From: an uncultured bacterium
GTDB lineage: Bacteria > Bacillota_I > Bacilli_A > RFN20 > CAG-826
DNA: 64,000 bases
Assembly: GCA_949299195.1 (NCBI GenBank)
Contig: CASFZN010000018.1
Location: 62,001-126,000 of the forward strand
Reading direction: 5' to 3'
Shown: positions 26,221-35,270 of the stretch, piece after piece
Position numbering within the stretch: the first letter of the stretch is position 1
How the letters are laid out: the number at the start of each line of letters is the position of its first letter
Notes under the pieces: generated by a model
Database searches by the model: none
Seen by the model: the letters and a program-made list of their open reading frames with translations, nothing else
Told to the model about the DNA's origin: nothing
Position numbers and translations under genes: made by a program

Positions 26221-29019
26221 TTATTGAGCTTTAGCAACTTTCTTATTACAAATTGCGTTATGAATCTTTTTAAGTAAAACGATTAATTCGTGTAAGATTA
26301 ATGGAATAAATGATAATCCAACAGTTACTAACCATTCTTGCCAATCGAGGTTAGCTGTTGAGAAAACATCTTGAACCCCAGGAGTTTCGATAACGAATAA
26401 TTGTAATACGATACCAACGATGAATGCTAATCCCATCATCCAGTTCTTATCTTTAAAGACGTGAATGAATGATTTATTAACATTAGAGATACCTAACATG
26501 TGGAATAATTCGCCGAATGCTAAGGTTGTAAATGCCATGGTTTGAGCTTCATGTAAGACTAATTCATTAGTTTCGAATAAGACTTTAATTTCATTATATG
26601 AATAGGCTCCGTTAAGCCATGCACAGCTGAAGTAAGCAAGTAAGACTGCTAAAGTAAGGAAACAACCATAGATAAGAGTAGTTTTCATACCACCATTAGC
26701 GAAGATTCCTTCATTTGGATCACGTGGTTTTTCCTTCATATTATCTGGGTCTTTAGGGTCCATACCAAGAGCTATTGCTGGTAAGGAGTCAGTAAGTAAG
26801 TTAACCCATAATAAGTGAATAGCAATTAATGGTGCTGGGAAGCCTAAACAAATAATAATAAACATAGTTAAGACTTCAGCAATATTTGAAGAAATTAAGA
26901 AGATAACGGTCTTTTTAATATTAGCGAAGATTCCTCTACCTTCTTCAACAGCTTTTTCAATTGAAGCAAAGTTATCATCGGTTAAGACCATATCTGCTGC
27001 ACCTTTAGCAACGTCGGTTCCGGTAATACCCATTGCGATACCAATATCAGCAGCTTTTAATGATGGGGCATCGTTAACACCATCACCAGTCATAGCAGCG
27101 ATATTGCCGTTAGCTTTAAATGCTTTAACAATACTAACTTTATTTTCTGGAGAGACACGAGCGAAGACTCTAACAGTTTTGCAAACTTCTTGTAATTGTT
27201 CCGGAGTAAGTTTATCAACTTCTTCACCCATCATACATTGATCTGGAGTTTCAGCAATGCCTAAATCTTTAGCGATAGCAAATGCTGTATCTTTATGGTC
27301 TCCAGTAATCATAACTGTAGTAATTCCAGCAGTTTTAAATTTTTCAACAGCAGGTTTAGCCTCTGGTCTAGCTGGGTCAATCATAGCAACTAATCCAACG
27401 AAGACTAAATCTTTTTCATCGATTTCTTCTTTTCTAGCATAAGCAAGAGCAAGAACTCTTAATGCTTTATCAGAGAAATGTTTATTAACAGCAAAGATTT
27501 CATCGATATCTTGTTGAGTAATATCTCTTTCAACGCCATTTTCTAAAATCTTTGTAGTATTTTTTAAAATTGAATCTAAAGCACCTTTAGTATAGATAAT
27601 ACTTCCTTTTTCATCCTTATGTTTAGTAGACATCATCTTTCTAACACTATCGAATGGAAGTTCGTCAACTCTAGGAGTTTTTTCTTCTAAATAACCTTTA
27701 TGTAAATCGAATTCATTAGCAAAGGCAACTAATGCGATTTCGGTAGGATCACCATATAAACCTTCATCAACGGTAGCATTTGAACATAATGACATACCAG
27801 TTGCTAATAATTTTAAGGTTTGATCACTATTTTCAGATGTGAAGTCTTTTTGTTCATAATATTTTTTATCAACATAAGCTTCAACAACTGTCATTTTGTT
27901 TTGAGTTAAGGTACCAGTTTTATCACTGCAAACGACACTAACAGCACCTAAAGTTTCAACAGAAGGTAATTTTCTAACAATTGTGTTAGCTTTAACCATT
28001 CTTTGAACGCCAATTGATAAAACAATGGTAACAACAGCAGGTAAGCCTTCTGGAATAGCCGCAACTGCAAGTGCAATTGAAGATAAAACAGCATCAATCC
28101 AAACGGCTAATTCGCTTTGAGTTCCAGCTACAAAGATCCAAATAATATCTGCAACTAAAACTAAGACAACAACAACTAAGGCTAATAAACCTAAGGTTTT
28201 TGATAATTTTTCTAAGACTTTTTGAAGTGGTGTGAGTTCTTCTTTTTCATCATCAAGAGCTTTAGCAATCTTACCAATTTCAGTTTTCATGCCAGTTCCA
28301 ATGACGACACCTTTACCTCTACCATATGCAACAGGTGTTGACATATAAGCACAGTTAACTCTATCACCGACTGCAACTCTATCAGTAAAGACAACTGATG
28401 AATCTTTATCAACTGGGACACTTTCTCCAGTTAAACTTGATTCGTTTGCTTTTAAGTTAATAGCTTCAATTAACCTTAAATCGGCCCCGATGGTATCACC
28501 TTCTTCAAGAACGACGATATCGCCTAAGACTAAATCTTCACTTTTAATCTTAAATCTTTTGCCATCTCTAATAACTGTAGTTTCTGGAGACGATAATTTC
28601 TTTAAAGCTTCTAATGAAGTTTGAGCTTTGATTTCTTGAACAGTTCCAATAACCGCATTCAAGATAACAACCGCTAAAATAATGATTACATCTGGCCAGT
28701 CCCCAACATCTAAAAAGATATTGCCAGTGAATCCTTCGTTAAGTACAACAACTGTCTCATAAATAGATACACCCAATATAACAGCAATAGCAGCAAATAA
28801 GACGAAGATCATTGGATTGTTCATTTGTTCGAAGAAGATTCTAATCCAAGATTTTTTCTTCTTTTCTTCTAATTTGTTCTTGCCATACTTTTCAAGTCTT
28901 TTGGCTGCCTCTTCTGAAGTTAAACCCTTATCTTTATCGGTTTCAAGAAGAGTTAAGGTGTCATTTAATGATAAAGCCTCGTAATTAACATTTTGTTTAA
29001 TTTCTGGTTTTTGTTCCAT
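26221..29019 (-). CDS. P2A-type (SERCA-like) Ca2+/Mn2+-transporting ATPase
   Basis: A 932-residue P-type ATPase. The phosphorylated Asp is D366 in DKTGTLT; the actuator loop LTGES is near residue 196, and GDGVNDAPSLK marks the hinge. Ion-site residues match SERCA: IPEGLP in M4, SSNIAEV (Asn and Glu) in M5 and NLLTDSLPAIALG in M6, so both calcium sites seem preserved. It sits directly behind a yybP-ykoY Mn2+ riboswitch, so Mn2+ efflux is the likely role or part of it, as for related streptococcal and lactococcal pumps. AAAGGAG precedes the ATG. Confidence 0.95.
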   Translation of the reverse strand: MEQKPEIKQNVNYEALSLNDTLTLLETDKDKGLTSEEAAKRLEKYGKNKLEEKKKKSWIRIFFEQMNNPMIFVLFAAIAVILGVSIYETVVVLNEGFTGNIFLDVGDWPDVIIILAVVILNAVIGTVQEIKAQTSLEALKKLSSPETTVIRDGKRFKIKSEDLVLGDIVVLEEGDTIGADLRLIEAINLKANESSLTGESVPVDKDSSVVFTDRVAVGDRVNCAYMSTPVAYGRGKGVVIGTGMKTEIGKIAKALDDEKEELTPLQKVLEKLSKTLGLLALVVVVLVLVADIIWIFVAGTQSELAVWIDAVLSSIALAVAAIPEGLPAVVTIVLSIGVQRMVKANTIVRKLPSVETLGAVSVVCSDKTGTLTQNKMTVVEAYVDKKYYEQKDFTSENSDQTLKLLATGMSLCSNATVDEGLYGDPTEIALVAFANEFDLHKGYLEEKTPRVDELPFDSVRKMMSTKHKDEKGSIIYTKGALDSILKNTTKILENGVERDITQQDIDEIFAVNKHFSDKALRVLALAYARKEEIDEKDLVFVGLVAMIDPARPEAKPAVEKFKTAGITTVMITGDHKDTAFAIAKDLGIAETPDQCMMGEEVDKLTPEQLQEVCKTVRVFARVSPENKVSIVKAFKANGNIAAMTGDGVNDAPSLKAADIGIAMGITGTDVAKGAADMVLTDDNFASIEKAVEEGRGIFANIKKTVIFLISSNIAEVLTMFIIICLGFPAPLIAIHLLWVNLLTDSLPAIALGMDPKDPDNMKEKPRDPNEGIFANGGMKTTLIYGCFLTLAVLLAYFSCAWLNGAYSYNEIKVLFETNELVLHEAQTMAFTTLAFGELFHMLGISNVNKSFIHVFKDKNWMMGLAFIVGIVLQLFVIETPGVQDVFSTANLDWQEWLVTVGLSFIPLILHELIVLLKKIHNAICNKKVAKAQ

Positions 29020-29042
29020 TTTTACTCCTTTAAATATTATTA

Positions 29043-29130
29043 CTATTTAGTCTCGCAAGAAACTAAGTTTCAAAGCATACCGGAATATAAATTCGGAATG
29101 TCGATATAACTTTTAAGCTACTCCCTAAAT
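29043..29130 (-). promoter_or_regulatory. yybP-ykoY Mn2+ riboswitch
   Basis: On the minus strand ATTTAGGGAGTAGC begins the element and CTTGCGAGACTAAAT ends it; these are the two conserved yybP-ykoY blocks (GGGGAGTAG and TTTGCGAGACC). The outer sequences ATTTAG and CTAAAT close the P1 stem, and the internal ATTCCGAATTTATATTCCGG region forms the variable arm. No terminator lies between it and the ATG at 29019, so control is probably at translation. This class senses Mn2+ and turns on efflux genes. Confidence 0.88.
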
Positions 29131-29360
29131 AACTTAATTATTTTACTATAAAAGGGTTTAAGAATAAAGGAGAGAAATCGGCTTAAATACATTAAAAATA
29201 ATGTATTTTTCACTTATTTTTGTTAAGTTTTTGTTTAAAATTAACAAACTTAAAATGCCTAAAAATTATTCGTTTTTATTTTTTGTTTTAGAAAAGTTCG
29301 ATACTTTTTTAAAAATAGTATGCATTAAATCTGGTTTTAGTTGACACTCATATACAATTA
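29131..29360. other. Intergenic region with inverted repeats
   Basis: No gene is visible. AAATACATTA-AAAA-TAATGTATTT (29185-29208) has 10-bp arms; TTAAGTTT..GTT and AACAAACTTAA (about 29223-29254) form a longer bulged hairpin; GTATGCATTAAAT near 29320 belongs to the dispersed repeat. The P-type ATPase promoter is probably near 29145-29175, with TAAAAT on the minus strand. Confidence 0.4.
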
Positions 29361-29400
29361 AAAAATCCCCACATTTCATTTAGAATAGTAGGGATTAAAA
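29361..29400 (-). terminator. Terminator after the MFS-GH2 fusion gene
   Basis: On the minus strand AATCCC and GGGATT bracket a long loop and are followed by TTTTTT, 4 bases past the stop. Confidence 0.6.
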
Positions 29401-29403
29401 TTA

Positions 29404-32400
29404 TTATTCAAGATTCTTATCAATTTCTTTATTTATACTCTTTATTACTTCTTCTTTTATCTTTAATGTCTTTCTATCAAAGGTGTAAATTCCGTTTACT
29501 TCATCCTCGACATCACTTAGTTGAGTATAAATAAAGCCAACCATATCTTTATCTTTAGTATATTTTATAATCTTTTTAAATAATTTTTTATAACCTTTTG
29601 TAACATCATCAATATCTTTAAATTTCTTATATCCTGCAACTTTTTTACCATAAAAATGATCTTCTAGACAAAGGGTGCAACCACCAAATTCAGATAAAAG
29701 ATAGGCTCTATTTTTATCTTTATATTTCTTTAATGGTTTAAAGTAGATATGTTTACTTAAGAAGTTAGAATTCTCGTTATCATACCAACCACTTGTAGTA
29801 TCATAAAGGCGATTAATATCGTATTTAGAGGCGAAATTATAGATTCTTGTTGAATCAAATTGTCCCCAACCTTCATTAAATAAAGTATAGATGATTGTCG
29901 AAGGAGAATTTCTTAATAAATCCATGATATAGACCATTTCTTTTTCATAGATTAATCTTCCTTCTTCATCTTCTCGTTTAAACTTTTTATAGTTTAAATC
30001 AATATTTTTCTTTTTATAGTTAATAAATAGTGGAGAAGAAATGGTCCAAAAATCATAACTTCTTCCGCCATTAATCATATCTTGAATAACAAAAACGCCT
30101 TCTTTATCGCAATAATAATAGAAAAGAGGAACTTCAAACTTGATATGTTTACGGATGGTATTAAATCCTAATTCCTTCATTTTTTTAATATCAAATAAAT
30201 AATCTTCATAACTTGAAGGGGTAAGATTACCTCCATAATAATAACCTTGATCTAAAACTCCTTTTAAAACGATTTCTTTATCATTTAAATAAAGTAATTT
30301 TTTATCATTAATTTTCTTAATTTCAATTTTTCTAAATCCTATAGAGGAATAAACTAAATCATCATAAAATTTAATTTTTACATCATATAAATAAGGATCA
30401 AGATCACTCCAAGGATGAACTTCATTTAAACTAATAATAAATTCTTCATTGGTTTTAATTACAAAGCTTTCTTCTCCAATACTTAATAAAGCGTTACCAT
30501 CAATATTAGTTTTAATAAATCCTTTAACTTCTTTTCTATCTAAATTAGTATCGAATTTAAACGATTCAATATATTCTTTTGGTGCACTTTCTAAATAAAT
30601 TGGAAGATAGATTCCACTAGTTGTTGTATACCAAATTCCTCCAGGATTTAAACTTTGTTTACCTCTACTATGATAAGAAGAATCGCTTACATCCTTTACT
30701 TTTATGATAATATCTAGCTTTCTATCTTTTTTAATAAACTTACCAATATCATAAAAGTAAGGTAGATATCCTGAATAATTAGAGATTATAAGCATCCCAT
30801 TTATATATAAACTAGATTCTTGATCAACTCCTAATAAATGAATAAATATATGTTCATCTATAAGATTTTCAGGAAGAATAAATTCCTTATGATAATATAA
30901 AATATCATCTTTATTAACCATATAATTAACTCCACTTAAAGGAGCTTCTAAAGCATATGGAACTAAGACTTTTGTGTCATAAAAAGTAGGTAATTCATCT
31001 TCTTTTTGAATCTTCAATTCCCAATATCCGTTGAGTGATAAATATTTATCTCTTTTAAAATATGGATTTGGATGTTCTTTTAAAGGAATATAATTTTTGT
31101 CTTTAAATTCTTTAAATTCATCTTCTTTTAATGTATAAGTTCTGCCTTTATTAATAGAATAATCAATCGGCTTTTTCTTATCGATTTTAAAGATATAAAT
31201 AAAGATAGGAATAAATACTAAAAGTAAGATAACTGCCGCAAAAATCCATATAATTGCAGAAGGTAATGGTTGAGATGTGCCATAATCTCCTATATATGAA
31301 TCAGTAGAAAAATTGGTAACAATTGCTTCTCCTATTGGAGCACCAATACACATTGGAAGAGTAACTGCAAAAAGAATTCTTACTCCCATAAAAATTCCTT
31401 CCTTATCTTTAACGCAATTATCTCTAACTAAACTGTTTAATAAACTACCACCAAAAATATAGCCAAACATCATAATTATTCCAGCGATAATTGCAAAAAC
31501 TAATTGTCCCTTACCAACAAAATAAATCAAAATACATCCGATAAATAAGATTAACATAGTAGGGATTAAAAGATATTTTTTACCAACCTTATCAGAAAAA
31601 ATACCTGCTAAAACAGTAAGTAAGCTACCTACAATTAAAACAATTCCCATAACAAGAGAAAATTCTAATCCAACAAATTCAAGAGTATTACCAAAATAAA
31701 TAATTAAATATGGGAAAAAGACTTGAGTAGCAATTCCATAGCAAAGGTATGCAAGTAAAATAACATATAATCCTTTATTTTCTTTAATTGTAGAAGGCTT
31801 AAATCCATATAATAATCCTTTTATATATGAATTCTTTTCCTTAACTGGTTCTTCTTTTTCTTTAGGTAATAGAAATATTGATAAAATTCCTACAACCAAA
31901 GCAATTGCGCCAATAATATAGAAGAAAATATCCCAATGTCCATTTTGAGTTAAAGGATCAAGTCCTACAAAAATTAAAAGCATTGCAATTAAAGGTAAAA
32001 TTGATAAAACTCCTTCAACCTTACCTCTATTTTCTTTACTAACATTATGAGTTACATAACTATTAAAAGCGGCATCATTAGCAGTTGAACCTAAAAAAGT
32101 CATGATTCCATCCAAGATTATTACCGATATGGAAGCAACAATAGCAGCATTTAAAGTAGGGAATAAAACTTGCATATTTTCAACACTTATTAATCCGAAT
32201 GCGCCTGTTGCTATTCCCCAAATAATATATCCAACTGAGATAAATATTTTTCTTTTTCTAAGCTTATCACTTAAAGCGCCCATAAAAATGGTAGCTAAAC
32301 AGGCAACTATCGCACTTATTACAACAGTTGCAGTAATCATCGTTTGATATTTTTCATACCCAAAAGAAAATATGAATTTATTTAAATACATATTTTCAAC

Positions 32401-32499
32401 ATTCCAAGCCATTTGACCTGCAAAACCAATCAAAATGAAGGAAATCCAATTACGAATTCCAACCTTATTTTTGGTTTTATTTTCTATAGATTTTTCCAT
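29404..32499 (-). CDS. MFS sugar transporter fused to a GH2 glycosidase
   Basis: One open frame of 1031 residues. Residues 15-440 are an MFS-type symporter with about 12 membrane segments (opening WISFILIGFAGQMAWNVEN; loop GALSDKLRKRK). Residues 480-1031 are a complete family-2 glycosidase: sugar-binding jelly roll (LNGYWELKI), immunoglobulin-like domain and TIM barrel. Catalytic acid/base is E876 in NEGWGQ and nucleophile E937 in SEFGG, so it should be active. With 12 segments both ends are cytoplasmic, so imported glycoside could be cleaved on entry. The exact glycoside is unknown. AAGGAG precedes the ATG, 7 bases after nnr. Confidence 0.9.
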   Translation of the reverse strand: MEKSIENKTKNKVGIRNWISFILIGFAGQMAWNVENMYLNKFIFSFGYEKYQTMITATVVISAIVACLATIFMGALSDKLRKRKIFISVGYIIWGIATGAFGLISVENMQVLFPTLNAAIVASISVIILDGIMTFLGSTANDAAFNSYVTHNVSKENRGKVEGVLSILPLIAMLLIFVGLDPLTQNGHWDIFFYIIGAIALVVGILSIFLLPKEKEEPVKEKNSYIKGLLYGFKPSTIKENKGLYVILLAYLCYGIATQVFFPYLIIYFGNTLEFVGLEFSLVMGIVLIVGSLLTVLAGIFSDKVGKKYLLIPTMLILFIGCILIYFVGKGQLVFAIIAGIIMMFGYIFGGSLLNSLVRDNCVKDKEGIFMGVRILFAVTLPMCIGAPIGEAIVTNFSTDSYIGDYGTSQPLPSAIIWIFAAVILLLVFIPIFIYIFKIDKKKPIDYSINKGRTYTLKEDEFKEFKDKNYIPLKEHPNPYFKRDKYLSLNGYWELKIQKEDELPTFYDTKVLVPYALEAPLSGVNYMVNKDDILYYHKEFILPENLIDEHIFIHLLGVDQESSLYINGMLIISNYSGYLPYFYDIGKFIKKDRKLDIIIKVKDVSDSSYHSRGKQSLNPGGIWYTTTSGIYLPIYLESAPKEYIESFKFDTNLDRKEVKGFIKTNIDGNALLSIGEESFVIKTNEEFIISLNEVHPWSDLDPYLYDVKIKFYDDLVYSSIGFRKIEIKKINDKKLLYLNDKEIVLKGVLDQGYYYGGNLTPSSYEDYLFDIKKMKELGFNTIRKHIKFEVPLFYYYCDKEGVFVIQDMINGGRSYDFWTISSPLFINYKKKNIDLNYKKFKREDEEGRLIYEKEMVYIMDLLRNSPSTIIYTLFNEGWGQFDSTRIYNFASKYDINRLYDTTSGWYDNENSNFLSKHIYFKPLKKYKDKNRAYLLSEFGGCTLCLEDHFYGKKVAGYKKFKDIDDVTKGYKKLFKKIIKYTKDKDMVGFIYTQLSDVEDEVNGIYTFDRKTLKIKEEVIKSINKEIDKNLE

Positions 32500-32505
32500 T
32501 TTTAA

Positions 32506-34083
32506 CTACTCTCCTTCGATTTCTTTTATAACCTCATTTAAATTATTGATTACATCACTTCCAGTAATTACTCTTTCAGATAATTTTTTATCATTAACTA
32601 AAATCTCGCTACTTCTTCCTAATATATAAGAAGCTAAGACACATCTTTCACTTAATTCAACCTTATAGGAATCATCTTTTAAGGTGCCATTTTCTAAATT
32701 GTTTCCATGTGAAAACTTTTTTTCCGTATTATTATCGTTAAAATCTAAAACACCTGTTAAAATTCCGCTTAATATGTCTCCGCTTCCGCCTTTAGCTAAA
32801 GCACTATTACCATTATGGTTTAAATAGATTAAATCATTATTAAAAATTAAGGTCGTAGAGTCTTTTAAAACTAAAACAACATTATAAATAGATGAAAACC
32901 CTACTCCTAGTTTAATGCGATTATATTTAATTTCATCAACCGAAAAGCCAGATAATCTAGAGAATTCTTTTAAGTGAGGAGTAAGAATAACATCACATTT
33001 ATGATTTTCTAAAATTCCAACCCCATATTTAGCTAAAGTATTTAAAGCATCCGCATCTAAAACAAGTTTTCCGCTATAATTTTTTAATAAATAAGAAATC
33101 ATTTTATAGATATCTTTACTAACTCCAATGCCCATTCCTAAAGTAATTACTTCGCTAGAGAGTAATTTTTTTAAATCTTTTTTATTAAATTTAATGGTGC
33201 CATCAAACTTTTCTTTTAGCGGAATATAAATTATTTCAGGATAAGACATGTTATAAATAAATTTTAAGGATTTTGGAAAGGCAACTTGAGAATACCCTAC
33301 TCCCATTTTTAAGGCTAAATATGCTTTTTTTGATAATTCAAGAGCTCCAGGAGTTGTAGATGTTCCTCCAATTTGGGTAACTTTTTTATAAGTTCCTTTA
33401 TTAGAGTTGCGCATTCTTTTAGGGAAATATATTTTATAATCATTTTTATCTAAAACTCTTATATATTTGTGATAATTAGGGAGTTTAATCCCTATATCGA
33501 TACGAATAACTTCCCCACTATAATCCTTTCCTTCATTTAAAAAGTGACCTAGTTTAAATTCGCCTAAAGTAAGGGTTATATCAGCTTTTATTGCATTCCC
33601 TAAAACATACCCATTATCAGCATTTATCCCACTAGCAATATCTATAGATATCGTTTTATATTTCTTAAGTTTATTAATTTTATTGATTAAATCTTTATAT
33701 TTTCCTTCAACATTTTTATTTAAACCAATCCCAAAAACAGAATCGACAACGATCAATTTTTCATCTCCTATCAAATTATTTATAGGATTGATTCTTAACT
33801 TTTCTTTATTTATTAAAGCTTCTTGAGTTTTGACTCCAAAAGGAATGTAGACATCAACATCATATCCAAAATTATGTAAATATCTAGCAGCAACTAAGCC
33901 ATCTCCGCCATTATTTCCACTACCTACTACTATCAAAATGCGGTAACTATCATCAAAATTATCTTTTATATAATCAAAAATACCTCTCCCCGCTCTTTCC
34001 ATTAATTCTATTGAAGGAGTAAAATTAGCTATCGTATAGCTATCGCTTTCTTTCATTTCAAAACTAGATAAACAATAATTCAT
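32506..34083 (-). CDS. nnr: NAD(P)HX epimerase / ADP-dependent dehydratase (bifunctional)
   Basis: A 525-residue fused repair enzyme for hydrated NADH and NADPH. The N-terminal YjeF epimerase domain (1-215) has GSGNNGGDGLVAARYL and DSVFGIGLN; the C-terminal ribokinase-like dehydratase (about 225-525) has VLDADALN and ALAKGGSGDILSG, with the catalytic Asp kept. The fused layout is common in bacteria. A degenerate parS-like site lies in the C-terminal part. No ribosome site is evident before the ATG. The stop is 6 bases from the next gene, implying co-transcription with the MFS-GH2 fusion. Confidence 0.94.
   Translation of the reverse strand: MNYCLSSFEMKESDSYTIANFTPSIELMERAGRGIFDYIKDNFDDSYRILIVVGSGNNGGDGLVAARYLHNFGYDVDVYIPFGVKTQEALINKEKLRINPINNLIGDEKLIVVDSVFGIGLNKNVEGKYKDLINKINKLKKYKTISIDIASGINADNGYVLGNAIKADITLTLGEFKLGHFLNEGKDYSGEVIRIDIGIKLPNYHKYIRVLDKNDYKIYFPKRMRNSNKGTYKKVTQIGGTSTTPGALELSKKAYLALKMGVGYSQVAFPKSLKFIYNMSYPEIIYIPLKEKFDGTIKFNKKDLKKLLSSEVITLGMGIGVSKDIYKMISYLLKNYSGKLVLDADALNTLAKYGVGILENHKCDVILTPHLKEFSRLSGFSVDEIKYNRIKLGVGFSSIYNVVLVLKDSTTLIFNNDLIYLNHNGNSALAKGGSGDILSGILTGVLDFNDNNTEKKFSHGNNLENGTLKDDSYKVELSERCVLASYILGRSSEILVNDKKLSERVITGSDVINNLNEVIKEIEGE
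32701..32716. promoter_or_regulatory. Degenerate parS-like site inside nnr
   Basis: GTTTCCATGTGAAAAC has CATGTG in place of CACGTG. It may be a weak or decayed site. Confidence 0.4.
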
Positions 34084-34209
34084 ATTTATTCTTTTTTTAA
34101 CTACTTTAACTTACTTAATAAAAGATATTTTATAGTATTTATCTATATTTTTAAACACTATAAGTATTAAATTTTTATTAAAAATATATGGATAATATTC
34201 AACTTTTTA

Positions 34210-34237
34210 TTAACAAAAATCTTAAATACTTTATAAT
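34210..34237 (+). promoter_or_regulatory. asnA promoter, leaderless type
   Basis: TTAACA (34210-34215), a 16-base spacer and TATAAT (34232-34237). The ATG at 34247 is 9 bases further on, with no ribosome site. Confidence 0.65.
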
Positions 34238-34246
34238 TCACAATGT

Positions 34247-35239
34247 ATGGAAAAATATAGTTCGATTTTAAACAAGATTGACACTGAAATAATGATTAAA
34301 TTCATTAAAGATAACTTTGAAAATGAGTTAGGAAAAGAACTCGACTTAATTCGTATTTCTGCTCCACTTTTTACATATAAGGATAGTGGACTTAACGATG
34401 ATTTAAACGGAATTGAAAGACCTGTTGAATTTGATATTAAAAATATCGATAGAAAAGCTGAAATAGTACATTCACTTGCAAAATGGAAACGTTTTGCTTT
34501 AGCAAGATATGATATCCCAGTTCATAAAGGTATTTATACTGATATGAATGCGATTAGAAGAGATGAAGATGTTGATAATATTCATTCAATTTATGTTGAT
34601 CAATGGGATTGGGAAAAAGTTATTTTAAAAGAAGATAGAAATCTTTCTTATCTTAAAAAGACCGTTAAAAAGATTTATAAAGTAATTAAGAAAATTAACG
34701 CCAAAGTAATTAAAAAACACCCAGAATTAGCTGATTATTTTCCTGAAAAAATTGAGTTTATGACCACTAAAAAGCTATATTCTTTATATCCTACTCTTTC
34801 TCCAAAAGATAGAGAAAGAGCTTATTTAAAAGAGCATAAAGATGCCTTATTTTTAATTGGAATCGGTAATAAATTAGAAAATGGGAAACCACACGATTTA
34901 AGAGCCCCAGATTATGATGATTGGTCACTTAATGGAGATATTTTAATTTATTATCCACCACTTGAAGATGTTGTTGAACTTTCTTCGATGGGAATAAGAG
35001 TTGATAAAGAAAAATTAGTTGAACAACTTAAAAAGACAAATTCCCTAGATAGACTCGATCTTTTCTTTCATAAATTATTAATGGAAGATAAACTCCCTTT
35101 ATCGATTGGAGGTGGAATTGGTCAATCTAGAATGTGTTTAGTTATGTTAAATAAAATTCATATTGGAGAAGTCCAGTCTTCAATATGGAACGATGATGTT
35201 TTAAAAAAATGTAAAGAATTAAACATTCATCTTCTTTAA
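34247..35239 (+). CDS. asnA: AsnA, ammonia-dependent asparagine synthetase
   Basis: A 330-residue class-II-aaRS-like enzyme making asparagine from aspartate, ammonia and ATP. RISAPLFTYKDSGLNDDLNG near residue 37, the DQWDWEKVI segment and the C-terminal motif GGGIGQSRMCLVML are all characteristic, and the length is standard. It appears monocistronic under a strong promoter that leaves at most a few leader bases. The nuclease gene downstream has its own -10 box. Confidence 0.97.
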   Translation: MEKYSSILNKIDTEIMIKFIKDNFENELGKELDLIRISAPLFTYKDSGLNDDLNGIERPVEFDIKNIDRKAEIVHSLAKWKRFALARYDIPVHKGIYTDMNAIRRDEDVDNIHSIYVDQWDWEKVILKEDRNLSYLKKTVKKIYKVIKKINAKVIKKHPELADYFPEKIEFMTTKKLYSLYPTLSPKDRERAYLKEHKDALFLIGIGNKLENGKPHDLRAPDYDDWSLNGDILIYYPPLEDVVELSSMGIRVDKEKLVEQLKKTNSLDRLDLFFHKLLMEDKLPLSIGGGIGQSRMCLVMLNKIHIGEVQSSIWNDDVLKKCKELNIHLL

Positions 35240-35258
35240 TATATCTATTTATTTTTTA

Positions 35259-35264
35259 TATAAT
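35259..35264 (+). promoter_or_regulatory. -10 box of the endonuclease gene
   Basis: TATAAT ends 6 bases before the ATG at 35271; no ribosome site. The -35 region is weak (TTTAAT near 35235). Confidence 0.5.
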
Positions 35265-35270
35265 TTTATT

